From Altericroceibacterium xinjiangense (GTDB lineage Bacteria > Pseudomonadota > Alphaproteobacteria > Sphingomonadales > Sphingomonadaceae): 64,000 nt of DNA. The first letter of the stretch is position 1, and each line of letters begins with the position of its first letter. The translations under genes were made by a program, and so were the position numbers. This document shows positions 8,429 to 18,891 of this stretch, in pieces. The stretch spans positions 186,001-250,000 of the forward strand of contig NZ_RSEK01000002.1 in assembly GCF_003958635.1 (NCBI RefSeq). The letters run 5' to 3'. Below the pieces are notes generated by a model, which did no database searches, had not been told where the DNA came from, and worked only from the letters and a program-made list of their open reading frames with translations.

Positions 8429-9244
8429 ATGGCACTCAAGCTTGATCGTTTCGCCGCCGGCCTCGCAGTCGCGGCTTCCGTCTCAATGGCGGCGCCCGCT
8501 TCCGCTGCCAGCTTGCCGTATGCACCGTCCGCGGTTTTGGGCGCCAGCGTGAATACCGGGATTGAGAGCGCCGGGTACGGACCTTACCGCTATCCCTATC
8601 GGCACTACCGCCGGGGCCCCAGCACCGGCGATGTGCTTGCGGGCGTGCTGATCCTTGGAGGCATCGCCGCAGTGGCGACCGCGGCGAGCCGGTCCAGCCG
8701 CAATCGATCCGCTCCGCTCCCGCCGCCTTACCCTGACCGGTCGGACTACCGGCAGAGCAGCGGGATCGATCGCGCCGTCGACATGTGCGTTGATGAAGTG
8801 GAACGCGGGCGCGTGCGAGTTGACTCGGTCGAACGTGCGAACCGCGACGCCTACGGCTGGCAAGTTTCCGGCCGCTTGGACAATGGCGCCGGGTGGACCT
8901 GTGAAATCGGCAACGACGGACGTATCCGCGGCGTCAATGCCGATACGTACGGTGGCTCCTACAACGCCGGCTACCGGGACACGGACCGCGGTTACGGAGA
9001 CGATCCGTACGGCGCCGATTACCGCGATACGGGCTCATATGGAGGCGATTACCGCGATGCAGGCTCCTACGGAGGCGACTACCGCGATGATCCTTACCGG
9101 TCCGACGACTACGATGACCGGCCGGTGTGGACCGGCAGCGACGGCGGTTCCGGCCCGCCGGTGACCGATCGCCAGTACGATGATGAAACCTACGCCCGGG
9201 TGCGTGCCGCCACCGGCGGCGGGTATGCCACCCCCGGTTACTGA
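8429..9244 (+). CDS. Exported protein with TGDVLAG motif, function unknown (paralog of previous gene)
   Basis: 271 residues from ATG 8429; AAGGAA about 10 bases upstream. A signal peptide (cleavage near ASAAS) leads to the motif TGDVLAGVLILGGIAAVATA, nearly identical to the one in the preceding gene. A domain with two cysteines follows (DMCVDEVERG and WTCEIGNDGRIRGV), aligning in order with the C-terminal part of its neighbour. The last 90 residues are Tyr/Asp/Gly-rich and contain a 10-residue tandem repeat (GGDYRD-type). No known enzymatic motif. The shared hydrophobic motif plus the shared Cys pair point to gene duplication. Confidence 0.8.
   Translation: MALKLDRFAAGLAVAASVSMAAPASAASLPYAPSAVLGASVNTGIESAGYGPYRYPYRHYRRGPSTGDVLAGVLILGGIAAVATAASRSSRNRSAPLPPPYPDRSDYRQSSGIDRAVDMCVDEVERGRVRVDSVERANRDAYGWQVSGRLDNGAGWTCEIGNDGRIRGVNADTYGGSYNAGYRDTDRGYGDDPYGADYRDTGSYGGDYRDAGSYGGDYRDDPYRSDDYDDRPVWTGSDGGSGPPVTDRQYDDETYARVRAATGGGYATPGY
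9017..9088 (+). repeat. 30-bp tandem repeat (2.4 copies) in the GDVLAG protein gene
   Basis: Copies at 9017-9046 and 9047-9076 differ at only a few bases, and a partial third copy is at 9077-9088. The unit encodes DYRDxGSYGG. It is coding and in frame, so copy-number change would lengthen the Tyr/Gly-rich tail. Confidence 0.9.
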
Positions 9245-9259
9245 TCGCCCGCTCCGCGC

Positions 9260-9880
9260 TTACTCGCGGGAATAGGTGGGCAGTTCGATCCGCCAGACCA
9301 TCGCCGCGCCGCGCAGGGAGAACCCGGCCAGCGCGGCGGTGCCCCACACGGCCCAGTGCGGGCTGACCAGCGTAGATCCAAGGGCGCACAACGTCGCCGC
9401 AAGCGCTGCCGCCGTGACATAAAGCTCGGGCCGCATCAGGATCGACGGGATGCCGGCCAGCACGTCGCGGATGATGCCGCCCGCGCAGCCGCTGACCACG
9501 CCCAGTACGACCGCCGGGACGGGTGCGACCCCCAGCGCCAGCGCCTTGGCCGTTCCCAGTACGGAAAACACCGCCAGCCCCGCGGCATCGGCCCACTCCA
9601 GCAGTTCGTGCTCCCACCAGCGGCGGGGGGTGAACCACGCAAGCAAGGCAATTACCAGGATTACCGGGGCGACCCAGGGATCGCGCATCCAGAACGCCGG
9701 CACCCCGATCAACACGTCGCGCACCGATCCGCCGCCAACCCCTGTGACCAGCGCGAAAAACGCCACCGTGACGAACGTCTGCCGCAGCCGCGCGGCGGCG
9801 AGTGCTCCGGTGAGCGCGAACACGGCGGTTCCCGCAAGGTCCAGTATCGGAGGCAGGGCGGGAGCAGCGAGTGGGATCAC
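9260..9880 (-). CDS. TRIC-family cation channel protein (UPF0126/YadS-like)
   Basis: 206-residue inner-membrane protein with about seven hydrophobic segments. Two internally related halves each hold the family signature: GGGSVRDVLIGVPAFWMRDP in the first half and CAGGIIRDVLAGIPSILMRP in the second. The bacterial TRIC family forms trimeric cation-permeable channels; the physiological ion here is unknown. The gene converges on the GDVLAG protein gene, 15 bp apart. Confidence 0.88.
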   Translation of the reverse strand: MIPLAAPALPPILDLAGTAVFALTGALAAARLRQTFVTVAFFALVTGVGGGSVRDVLIGVPAFWMRDPWVAPVILVIALLAWFTPRRWWEHELLEWADAAGLAVFSVLGTAKALALGVAPVPAVVLGVVSGCAGGIIRDVLAGIPSILMRPELYVTAAALAATLCALGSTLVSPHWAVWGTAALAGFSLRGAAMVWRIELPTYSRE

Positions 9881-9983
9881 AGCGAACGTTTCCGAGGATC
9901 AGGGGAGTGGCCGATCGGCAGTGGCAACAGGCGCTGGAGCTATGCAGTTCCGCATCGCTGTCTCACTCGCACTCGGCAGGCGA

Positions 9984-10406
9984 TTACTCGGTAGCGAACA
10001 GCTGCTTCAGGTCGGCAAATGCTTTCATCTCGATCGCATTGCCGGAAGGATCGCGGAAGAACATCGTCGCCTGCTCCCCCGGCTGGCCGGGGAAGCGAAC
10101 GTGCGGTTCGATGATAAAGGACACGCCGGCGGCCTTCAGCCGGCCAGCCAGCGCCTGCCAGTCCTCCATTGTCAGCACGATTCCGAAATGCGGCACCGGG
10201 ACATCGTGTCCATCAACCGGGTTGGCCCCCTCATCCGCTCCGCCGTGGCCTGGAACGCAGTGGGCGACGATCTGATGGCCGTAGAAGTCGAAATCCACCC
10301 AGTCGGGGGCGCTGCGCCCTTCCGGGCAGCCGATGACGCCGCCCCAGAACGCGCGGGCTTCCGCAATGTCGCGGACAGGAAAGGCGAGGTGGAAGGGACG
10401 AAGCAT
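9984..10406 (-). CDS. VOC-family (glyoxalase/dioxygenase-fold) protein
   Basis: 140 residues from ATG 10406 (MLRPFHLAFPVRDIAEARAFW), the standard start of a VOC beta-alpha-beta-beta-beta module. The second module ends FRDPSGNAIEMKAF. Potential metal ligands are His6, a central His and the Glu of NAIEMK. The family includes bleomycin resistance-like proteins, dioxygenases and isomerases; the substrate is unknown. In-frame extension to 10667 runs back through the palindrome into lpdA and is not credible. Confidence 0.85.
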   Translation of the reverse strand: MLRPFHLAFPVRDIAEARAFWGGVIGCPEGRSAPDWVDFDFYGHQIVAHCVPGHGGADEGANPVDGHDVPVPHFGIVLTMEDWQALAGRLKAAGVSFIIEPHVRFPGQPGEQATMFFRDPSGNAIEMKAFADLKQLFATE

Positions 10407-10468
10407 CGCTAATTCCTCACGCGTTCCACCCGGCGGGGCAAATCCTTCGGGAGACAGGGCAGACATGG

Positions 10469-10494
10469 CGGGTTCCCGCCTGCGCGGGAACCCG
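10469..10494. repeat. Perfect 11-bp inverted repeat downstream of lpdA
   Basis: Stem 10469-10479 pairs with 10484-10494 around a 4-nt loop, starting 5 bp after the lpdA stop. There is no T run on either strand, so it is either a transcript-end stabilising hairpin or a dispersed palindromic element of the REP type. No second copy was noticed in the window. Confidence 0.6.
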
Positions 10495-10498
10495 ATGT

Positions 10499-11908
10499 TC
10501 AGATGTGGATGGGCTTGCCCTGAACCGCCATGGCCGCTTCCTTCAGGGCTTCGGAATGGGTCGGGTGGGCGTGGCAGGTGTAGGCGATATCCTCGCTCGT
10601 CGCGCCGAATTCCATCGCCAGCGCGGCTTCGGCGATCATCGTGCCGGCCAGGCTGGAAACGATCCACACGCCCAGCACGCGGTCCGTCTCGGCGTCGGCG
10701 ATGACCTTGGCGAAGCCATCGGTGTCACGGTTGGTCTTGGCGCGGCTGTTGGCCATCATCGGGAACTTGCCGACCTTGACCGCCTTGCCGGTTTCCCGGG
10801 CCGCTTCCTCGGTCACGCCGACCCCGGCGAATTCCGGCATCGTATAGACGACGCTCGGGATGACGGCGTGGTTCACGATGCCCGTCTGCCCGGCGATGTT
10901 CTCGGCCACGGCAATGCCTTCATCCTCGGCCTTGTGGGCCAGCATCGGGCCGGGGATCACGTCACCGATTGCCCAGACGCCATCGGTCTTCGTGCGGAAA
11001 TCGTGGTCGGTCTCGATCTGGCCGCGCTGGCTGGTTTCCAGCCCGATCGCATCCAGCCCTAGACCTTCGGTGTTGGGCTTGCGGCCGATGGCGACCAGCA
11101 CGCAATCCGCCTCCAGCGTCTCGCCGTCACCGCCCGCAGCGGGTTCGACCGACACCGTCGCCTTGCTGCCGTTCACGCTGACGCCGGTGACCTTGGTCGA
11201 CAGGCGAAGCTCCATGCCTTGTTTCTTGAACAGCTTGCCCGCTTCCTTGCGGACTTCGTCGTCCATGCCGGGCAGCAGCTGGTCGAGGAATTCGACCACG
11301 GTCACTTTCGCGCCCAGGCGCCGCCAGACGGAGCCGAGTTCCAGCCCGATCACGCCGCCGCCGATCACCACGAGATGGTCAGGCACTTTCGCCAGGGCGA
11401 GGGCGCCAGTGGAATCGACCACGACGCCTTGCTCGTTATCGATCTCCACACCCGGCAGCGGGGTGACGGAAGATCCGGTCGCGATGACGATGTCCTTCGC
11501 GGTGACCGTTTCGCCGTTCACCTCAACGGTGTGGGCATCGGTGAACCGGGCGTGGCCTTTCAGCCAGGTGACCTTGTTCTTCTTGAAAAGGTACTCGATC
11601 CCGCCGGTCAGTTCCGTGACGGCCTTGGCCTTTTCGCCGTGCAGGGCATCAAGATCCAGGCTGACCTTTTCCGCCTTGATGCCCCACTTGGCCAGCACGC
11701 CGTCCTCGGCTTCCTCGAACAATTCGGACCCGTGGAGCAGTGCCTTTGAGGGAATGCACCCGACATTGAGGCAGGTGCCCCCCAGCGTCTCGCGGCTTTC
11801 GGCGCAGGCGGTCTTGAGGCCGAGCTGCGCGGCGCGGATCGCGGCGACATAGCCACCCGGTCCGGCGCCGATGACGAGCACGTCGTAGTCGTAGGTCTGG
11901 TCAGCCAT
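10499..11908 (-). CDS. lpdA: Dihydrolipoyl dehydrogenase (E3)
   Basis: 469-residue flavoenzyme that reoxidises dihydrolipoamide in the 2-oxoglutarate dehydrogenase complex (and possibly pyruvate dehydrogenase), passing electrons to NAD+. FAD-binding GAGPGG at 14-19, redox-active disulfide GGTCLNVGCIPSK (Cys46, Cys51), NAD-binding VIGGGVIGLELG, and the C-terminal His-Glu pair in CHAHPTHSEAL. Length is typical. It is the last gene of the mdh-sucD-sucA-odhB-lpdA array, 33 bp after odhB. Confidence 0.96.
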   Translation of the reverse strand: MADQTYDYDVLVIGAGPGGYVAAIRAAQLGLKTACAESRETLGGTCLNVGCIPSKALLHGSELFEEAEDGVLAKWGIKAEKVSLDLDALHGEKAKAVTELTGGIEYLFKKNKVTWLKGHARFTDAHTVEVNGETVTAKDIVIATGSSVTPLPGVEIDNEQGVVVDSTGALALAKVPDHLVVIGGGVIGLELGSVWRRLGAKVTVVEFLDQLLPGMDDEVRKEAGKLFKKQGMELRLSTKVTGVSVNGSKATVSVEPAAGGDGETLEADCVLVAIGRKPNTEGLGLDAIGLETSQRGQIETDHDFRTKTDGVWAIGDVIPGPMLAHKAEDEGIAVAENIAGQTGIVNHAVIPSVVYTMPEFAGVGVTEEAARETGKAVKVGKFPMMANSRAKTNRDTDGFAKVIADAETDRVLGVWIVSSLAGTMIAEAALAMEFGATSEDIAYTCHAHPTHSEALKEAAMAVQGKPIHI

Positions 11909-11941
11909 TCGGGCGGATTCCTTACTTCGTCAGGTAAACAC

Positions 11942-13153
11942 TCACAGGTCGATCAGCATCCGCATCGGATCTTCGATCGCATCCTTGATGATCTTCAGCG
12001 CGGTCACGGCCTCGCGCCCATCGATCAGGCGGTGGTCGTACGACAGAGCCAGGTACATCATCGGCCGGATCACAACCTCGCCGTTGATCGCGACGGGGCG
12101 GTCCTCGATCCGGTGGAGCCCCAGCACCGCGCTCTGCGGCGGGTTGATGATCGGGGTGGACATCAGGCTGCCGAACACGCCGCCGTTGGAAATCGTGAAG
12201 GTGCCGCCCTTCATGTCTTCCATCGTCATCGTGCCGTCCTTCGCCTTTTTGCCGAAGTTGGCGATGGCCTGCTCGATCTCGGCAAAGCTCATCCGGTCGG
12301 CGTTGCGGACCACCGGCACGACAAGCCCGTTGGGCGCGCTGACCGCAACCGAGATGTCGACGTAATCGTGGTAGACGATCTCGTCCCCTTCGATCTGCGC
12401 ATTGGCCGCGGGCACGTCCTTCAGCGCAAGGCAGGCAGCCTTGGCGAAAAAGCTCATGAAGCCGAGCTTGATGTCGTGCTTCTTGGCGAAGACGTCCTTG
12501 TACCGCTCCCGCGCTTCGATCACCGCGGACATGTCGCAGTCGTTGAAGGTGGTCAGCAGCGCGGCATCGTCCTGCGCACTCTTCAGGCGGCGGGCGATGG
12601 TCTGGCGCAGGCGAGTCATCTTCACCCGCTCGGTGCGCCGCTCCCCGGAAGGCGCGGCGGAAGATGCGGTGGACGCTTCGGCCGGGGCGGATTCCTTCGC
12701 CTTGGCAGCCGCGAGAACGTCCTCCTTCGTCAGGCGCCCATCCTTGCCGGTGCCCTTCACGGCAGAGGGATCGATCCCGTGCTCCAGCACCGCACGGCGA
12801 ACGGACGGAGACAGCGTCGCCGCGTCGCCCTCGCTCCCCTTGGCAGCAGAGGGAGCCGGTGAAGGAGCAGGAGCAGCGGCTTCCCGTTCCTTCACAGGCG
12901 GAGCGCCGGCAGCGGCGCCTTCCTCGATCGTCGCGATTACCGCGCCAACCTCGACCGTCTGGCCGACTTCGGCCTTGTACGCGCCCATCACGCCGGCGAC
13001 CGGCGAGGGCACTTCCACCGCGACCTTGTCGGTCTCGAGGCTGGCGATCGGCTCATCGAGCGCGACCGGATCGCCGGGCTTCTTCAGCCATTCGCCGATC
13101 GTCGCCTCGGAAACGGACTCGCCGAGCGTGGGAACCTTGACTTCACTGGCCAT
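11942..13153 (-). CDS. odhB: 2-oxoglutarate dehydrogenase E2, dihydrolipoyllysine succinyltransferase
   Basis: 403 residues. The N-terminal lipoyl domain carries the lipoylated lysine in ETDKVAVEV (Lys43). An Ala/Pro-rich linker follows, then a peripheral subunit-binding domain ([15 protein letters not shown]...GRLTKEDVL, about 115-150), then the catalytic domain with SYDHRLIDG. One lipoyl domain is typical of E2o. It starts 3 bp after the sucA stop, indicating translational coupling with E1. Confidence 0.96.
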   Translation of the reverse strand: MASEVKVPTLGESVSEATIGEWLKKPGDPVALDEPIASLETDKVAVEVPSPVAGVMGAYKAEVGQTVEVGAVIATIEEGAAAGAPPVKEREAAAPAPSPAPSAAKGSEGDAATLSPSVRRAVLEHGIDPSAVKGTGKDGRLTKEDVLAAAKAKESAPAEASTASSAAPSGERRTERVKMTRLRQTIARRLKSAQDDAALLTTFNDCDMSAVIEARERYKDVFAKKHDIKLGFMSFFAKAACLALKDVPAANAQIEGDEIVYHDYVDISVAVSAPNGLVVPVVRNADRMSFAEIEQAIANFGKKAKDGTMTMEDMKGGTFTISNGGVFGSLMSTPIINPPQSAVLGLHRIEDRPVAINGEVVIRPMMYLALSYDHRLIDGREAVTALKIIKDAIEDPMRMLIDL

Positions 13154-13156
13154 TTG

Positions 13157-15994
13157 TCAGCCCTTCTTGACTTGCTTGAGCATCCGCCGCGCCTTGCCGC
13201 CATCGGCCAGCCCCAGCGCTATGGTGACGAGAGCATCCTGCTGAACCTGATGCCGCTTGGCAAACCCGGTCGCGGGCGATGCAGCGACTTCCCGCCCGGC
13301 GTAACCCGGCCGCATCCCTTCGTGCCCGGAGGCGGTGAGAGCATCCTCGATCTGGCTTTCGACGAAGAACCATGCGCCGTTGTTGCGCGGCTCCTCCTGA
13401 CACCAGACGACGTCCTCCAGGTTGGTCATCCGCTTCAACCGGACGGCGAGCGCTTCACCCGGGAACGGATAGAGCTGCTCGATCCGCACGATCGAGACAT
13501 CCTCCAGCCCTTCGGCATCGCGCCTCTCGATCAGATCGTAGGCGACCTTGCCGGAACAGAGCACCAGCCGCTTCACGTTCGCGTCGGCGATTTCCTTGGT
13601 GTCGGAAACGATCCGCCGGAAGTGGCTGTCGTCCAGGAACTCGTCGGCGGTCGACTTCGCCAGCGGATGCCGCAGCAGCGACTTGGGCGTCATGATGACG
13701 AGTGGCTTGCGGAACGGCCGCAGCATCTGCCGGCGCAGCACGTGGAAGTAATTGCCCGGGACGGTGATGTTGCACACCTGGATGTTGTCGTTGGCGCACA
13801 GCTGGAGGAAACGCTCAAGCCGGGCGGATGAATGTTCCGGGCCTTGGCCCTCGTACCCGTGCGGCAGCATCAGGACCAGGCCATTGGCGCGCAGCCACTT
13901 CACTTCACCCGAGGCAATGAACTGGTCGATGATGATCTGCGCGCCGTTGGCGAAATCGCCGAACTGCGCTTCCCAGCACACCAGCGTCTTGGGATCCGCC
14001 ATCGCGAACCCGTACTCGAAGCCGAGCACGCCGTATTCCGACAGTGGGCTGTCATAGACCTCGAACTTGCCGTGCGGCAGGGTGGTCAGCGGGATGTACT
14101 TGCGCTCGGTCCGCTGGTCGAGCCAGATCGCGTGGCGCTGACTGAAGGTGCCGCGCCCGGAATCCTGCCCGGAAAGCCGCACCCCGAAACCCTCGGTCAC
14201 CAGGCTGCCGAAAGCGAGCGACTCGGCGGTGGCCCAGTCGAATCCCTGGCCGCCTTCGAACATCTGCCGCCGGGCGTCGATCACCCGGGACAGCGTCTTG
14301 TGGATCTGCAGGTCTTCGGGGACCGTGCTCAGCGTGCGGCCAAGGCTTTCGAACAGCTTGCCGGAAATTCCGGTGTCCACGTTGCGCCGCGCAGTCTCCG
14401 GATCGGCCGGCTTGTGCAAGCCGCTCCAGCGCCCGGCGAACCAGTCGGCCTCGTTCGCCTTGTAGCTCTTGGCGGCCTCGAACTCTCCGGTCAGGTGATC
14501 GGTGAACTGCTCCCGCAGCGCCGGGGCAGTGCCTGCATCGATCATGTTCTCGGCCAGCAGGCGCTCGGAATAAAGCTCGCTCACCCGCGGATGCTGCCGG
14601 ATCCGGTCGTACATCAGCGGCTGCGTGAAGCTCGGCTCGTCACCCTCGTTGTGGCCGAAGCGGCGATAGCACCACATGTCGATCACGATGTCGCGCTTGA
14701 AGCACTGGCGGTAATCGATCGCCAGCTTGCAGGCGAAGGTCACCGCTTCCGGATCGTCGCCGTTCACGTGCAGGATCGGCGCCTGGACACCCTTGGCGAC
14801 ATCGGAGGGGTAGGGGGAGGAGCGGGCGAACTTCGGGCTGGTGGTGAAGCCGATCTGGTTGTTGATCACGAAATGGATGCAGCCGCCGGTGTTGTAGCCG
14901 CGCACCCCGGAAAATGTCAGGCATTCCCAGACGATGCCTTGCCCGGCAAAGGCCGCATCGCCGTGGATCAGCACCGGCAGCACTTCCTCGTGCTTCTTCA
15001 GGTCGTCACGGAAAGCCTGCTGCGCGCGCACCTTCCCCAGCACCACCGGGTCCACCGCTTCCAGGTGGGAGGGGTTGGGGACCAGGCTCATGTGCACCTT
15101 GATCCCGTCGAATTCCCGGTCGGTGCTCGTGCCCAGGTGATACTTCACGTCGCCCGATCCGCCGACGTCGTCGGGATTGGCCGATCCGCCGGAGAATTCG
15201 TGGAAGATCACGCGGTACGGCTTCGCCATCACGTTGGCGAGGACGTTCAGCCGCCCGCGGTGGGCCATGCCGTAGACGATCTCGCGCACGCCGAAGTGGC
15301 CGCCGTACTTGATGACCGCTTCCAGCGCCGGGATCATCGATTCCCCGCCATCGAGGCCGAAGCGCTTGGTCCCGACGTACTTCTTCGCCAGGAACTTCTC
15401 GTATTCCTCGCCCCGGATTACGGCGGAAAGGATCGCCGTCTTGCCTTCCGGGGTGAAGGTGATGACCTTGTCCGGGCCCTCGATCCGGTCCTGGATGAAG
15501 CGGCGCTCCTCCACATCGGCGATGTGCATGTATTCGAAGCCGATCTGGCCGCAGTAATTTGTGCGCAGAACGGTGACCAGCTCCGGAATGGTCGCCCATT
15601 CAAGGCCCAGCGTTCCGCCGAGATAGACCGGGCGGTTCAGCGCCTCGCCCGTGAAGCCATGGTATTCCGGCGTCAGATCGGCCGGAATTTCGCGCGTGGA
15701 CAAGCCTAGCGGATCGAGATTCGCCGCAAGGTGGCCGCGCACGCGGTAGGTGCGGATCAGCAGCATCGCGCGGATGGAATCGCCGGCGGCCTGCTCGACC
15801 GCCTTCTCGTCCATCGGCTTCCCAGCCTTGGCCGCTGCCTGCTTGACCGCCAGCTTCATCGCCGTGGGATCGAGCGCCTGGGTCAGATCGTCCTCGGCGC
15901 CGACCAGCGGCCATTTCGGATTGGCCCAGCTCGGCCCCGCCTGCGGTCCGTCCGGGACCAGGTCGGGAAGGAAATCGTGCGGCTCGTTACCCAT
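13157..15994 (-). CDS. sucA: 2-oxoglutarate dehydrogenase E1 component
   Basis: Thiamine-diphosphate enzyme that decarboxylates 2-oxoglutarate and succinylates the E2 lipoyl arm. The 945-residue product has the N-terminal segment HDFLPDLVPDGPQAGPSW, the RGHLAANLDPL region, GMAHRGRLNVLANV, and the ThDP-binding GDAAFAGQG...NNQIGFTT. I chose ATG 15994 (MGNEPHDF), matching the usual start; an in-frame ATG at 16018 would add eight residues and neither has a clear Shine-Dalgarno. It lies 216 bp downstream of sucD, with a dyad element between. Confidence 0.95.
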   Translation of the reverse strand: MGNEPHDFLPDLVPDGPQAGPSWANPKWPLVGAEDDLTQALDPTAMKLAVKQAAAKAGKPMDEKAVEQAAGDSIRAMLLIRTYRVRGHLAANLDPLGLSTREIPADLTPEYHGFTGEALNRPVYLGGTLGLEWATIPELVTVLRTNYCGQIGFEYMHIADVEERRFIQDRIEGPDKVITFTPEGKTAILSAVIRGEEYEKFLAKKYVGTKRFGLDGGESMIPALEAVIKYGGHFGVREIVYGMAHRGRLNVLANVMAKPYRVIFHEFSGGSANPDDVGGSGDVKYHLGTSTDREFDGIKVHMSLVPNPSHLEAVDPVVLGKVRAQQAFRDDLKKHEEVLPVLIHGDAAFAGQGIVWECLTFSGVRGYNTGGCIHFVINNQIGFTTSPKFARSSPYPSDVAKGVQAPILHVNGDDPEAVTFACKLAIDYRQCFKRDIVIDMWCYRRFGHNEGDEPSFTQPLMYDRIRQHPRVSELYSERLLAENMIDAGTAPALREQFTDHLTGEFEAAKSYKANEADWFAGRWSGLHKPADPETARRNVDTGISGKLFESLGRTLSTVPEDLQIHKTLSRVIDARRQMFEGGQGFDWATAESLAFGSLVTEGFGVRLSGQDSGRGTFSQRHAIWLDQRTERKYIPLTTLPHGKFEVYDSPLSEYGVLGFEYGFAMADPKTLVCWEAQFGDFANGAQIIIDQFIASGEVKWLRANGLVLMLPHGYEGQGPEHSSARLERFLQLCANDNIQVCNITVPGNYFHVLRRQMLRPFRKPLVIMTPKSLLRHPLAKSTADEFLDDSHFRRIVSDTKEIADANVKRLVLCSGKVAYDLIERRDAEGLEDVSIVRIEQLYPFPGEALAVRLKRMTNLEDVVWCQEEPRNNGAWFFVESQIEDALTASGHEGMRPGYAGREVAASPATGFAKRHQVQQDALVTIALGLADGGKARRMLKQVKKG

Positions 15995-16154
15995 TGTCTG
16001 GCTTTCGTCTGCCCTCATGGGGGCGGTACCTCAGGAATAGTGCCGATCAGGACCCTGCGGCTCGGCAAGGGATCACGGCAGGCTGCTAAGTCCGAACAGA
16101 TCGCGGCAGCGCCGGTTCCGGTTTCGCTGCGCAGGAAAGGCCCGGCCTGACGAA

Positions 16155-16182
16155 CCAAGTCCCTGCAACTGCAAGGATTTGG
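16155..16182. promoter_or_regulatory. 28-bp near-perfect dyad between sucD and sucA
   Basis: Thirteen opposed positions, all complementary except one C-A mismatch and one G-T wobble, leaving a 2-nt centre. It lies 29-56 bp past the sucD stop and 161 bp before the sucA start. It could be a protein operator for an internal sucA promoter, or an RNA hairpin limiting read-through between sucD and sucA. There is no T run for an intrinsic terminator. Confidence 0.5.
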
Positions 16183-16210
16183 CTCGAAAGACCGGAACGC
16201 CGGTCCACTG

Positions 16211-17101
16211 TTATGCGACTTCCTTCAGCAACGCCGCCAGCGTGGTTCCCAGTTCGCTCGGCGAATCCGCTACGCGGACACCGGCTTCTTCCATCGCCGC
16301 GATCTTGTCTTCCGCGCCGCCCTGGCCGCCGGAAACGATTGCGCCTGCATGGCCCATGCGCCGTCCGGGAGGGGCGGTGCGGCCGGCGATGAAGCCCGCA
16401 ACCGGCTTCTTGCGCCCGCGCTTCGCTTCGTCCTTCAGGAACTGCGCGGCTTCTTCTTCCGCGCTGCCGCCGATTTCGCCGATCATGATGATCGACTTGG
16501 TTTCGTCGTCAGCCAGGAACAGCTCCAGCACGTCGATGAAGTTCGTGCCGTTCACCGGATCGCCGCCGATGCCGACCGCGGTGGTCTGGCCAAGGCCGAT
16601 GTTGGTGGTCTGGAACACCGCTTCGTACGTCAGGGTGCCGGAGCGGGAAACCACGCCGACCGAACCCTTCTTGAAGATCGAACCCGGCATGATGCCGATC
16701 TTGCACTCGCCGGGCGTCAGGACGCCGGGACAGTTCGGCCCGATCAGGCGGGACTTCGAACCGGTCAGCGCGCGCTTCACCCGCACCATGTCCAGCACCG
16801 GAATGCCTTCGGTGATCGCAACGATCAGCTCGATCTCCGCATCGATCGCCTCAAGGATCGAATCCGCAGCGAACGGCGGCGGAACATAGATCACGGACGC
16901 GGTCGCGCCGGTCTCGTGCTTCGCTTCGGCTACCGTATTGTAGACCGGCAGGCCGATGTGGGTCTGCCCGCCTTTGCCGGGGGTGACGCCCGCGACCATC
17001 TGGGTCCCGTAATCCAGCGCCTGCTGGGTGTGGAACGTGCCGGTCTCACCGGTCATGCCCTGGGTGATGACCTTGGTGTTCTTGTTGACGAGAATGCTCA
17101 T
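16211..17101 (-). CDS. sucD: Succinyl-CoA synthetase, alpha subunit
   Basis: 296-residue CoA-binding subunit of the TCA-cycle enzyme making succinate and ATP/GTP from succinyl-CoA. It has the N-terminal CoA-binding fold ([19 protein letters not shown]), VGGVTPGK-like and [12 protein letters not shown] segments, LIGPNCPG, and the phosphohistidine region [11 protein letters not shown]. Start ATG 17101 ([12 protein letters not shown]) is preceded by a purine-rich AGAAAAGG. The beta-subunit gene sucC, normally directly upstream, is absent here: mdh precedes by 79 bp. Confidence 0.96.
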   Translation of the reverse strand: MSILVNKNTKVITQGMTGETGTFHTQQALDYGTQMVAGVTPGKGGQTHIGLPVYNTVAEAKHETGATASVIYVPPPFAADSILEAIDAEIELIVAITEGIPVLDMVRVKRALTGSKSRLIGPNCPGVLTPGECKIGIMPGSIFKKGSVGVVSRSGTLTYEAVFQTTNIGLGQTTAVGIGGDPVNGTNFIDVLELFLADDETKSIIMIGEIGGSAEEEAAQFLKDEAKRGRKKPVAGFIAGRTAPPGRRMGHAGAIVSGGQGGAEDKIAAMEEAGVRVADSPSELGTTLAALLKEVA

Positions 17102-17180
17102 CCGCTTGCCTTTTCTTCTGTGCGCGCCGGCGCTTGCCGGCCCGGTCCCGGCGGGGTGAGCCGCCGGGATGCGCAAATCC

Positions 17181-18607
<1,427 letters not shown>

Positions 18608-18609
18608 AG

Positions 18610-18785
18610 CGTCACGGATGCCCGAAAGGTCGGGCCGGAGCTTCACGGCTCTGAGGGAACCGGGTGAAACACCCGGGCTGCCCCCGCAACTGTGACCGGG
18701 GAGCGGGCGCGTCGCACAAGCCACTGGGCAACCGGGAAGGCAGACGCGCCAGCAATGATCCGGCGAGCCAGGAGACCTGTCCGCG
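18610..18785 (+). ncRNA. Cobalamin (B12) riboswitch
   Basis: Class-defining elements are in order: GGGAAC...GGTGAAAC at 18655-18669, the conserved core CCCCCGCAACTGTGACCGG around 18681-18699, GCCACTGG around 18719-18726, GGGAAGGC near 18734-18741, and the B12 box GAGCCAGGAGACCTGT at 18765-18780. The ends given are approximate. It sits directly upstream of btuB and should shut down B12 uptake expression when adenosyl- or other cobalamin is plentiful. Confidence 0.95.
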
Positions 18786-18891
18786 CACGCGTCGTTCGGC
18801 CACAGGCGGGGTGCACTGTCGGCAGCGGAAAGACGCAGGGATTCCCTGCGCCTCTCGCCATGAGCGGCATTCCGTCATGCCGAGAGGACTT

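Noticed and set aside
9017-9088. Regular repeats that might suggest CRISPR
   Set aside because: The repeats are directly adjacent with no spacers and lie in frame within a coding sequence.
10860-11852. 330-codon plus-strand open frame opposite lpdA
   Set aside because: Antisense shadow with low-complexity Ser/Pro/Arg content; no ribosome-binding site.
13832-15709. 625-codon plus-strand open frame opposite sucA
   Set aside because: It lies fully within sucA on the other strand, as expected for high G+C codon use, and its product has no family features.
18664-18891. N-terminal extension of the btuB frame
   Set aside because: These codons translate the cobalamin riboswitch itself; the signal peptide starts at 18892 behind a good ribosome-binding site.
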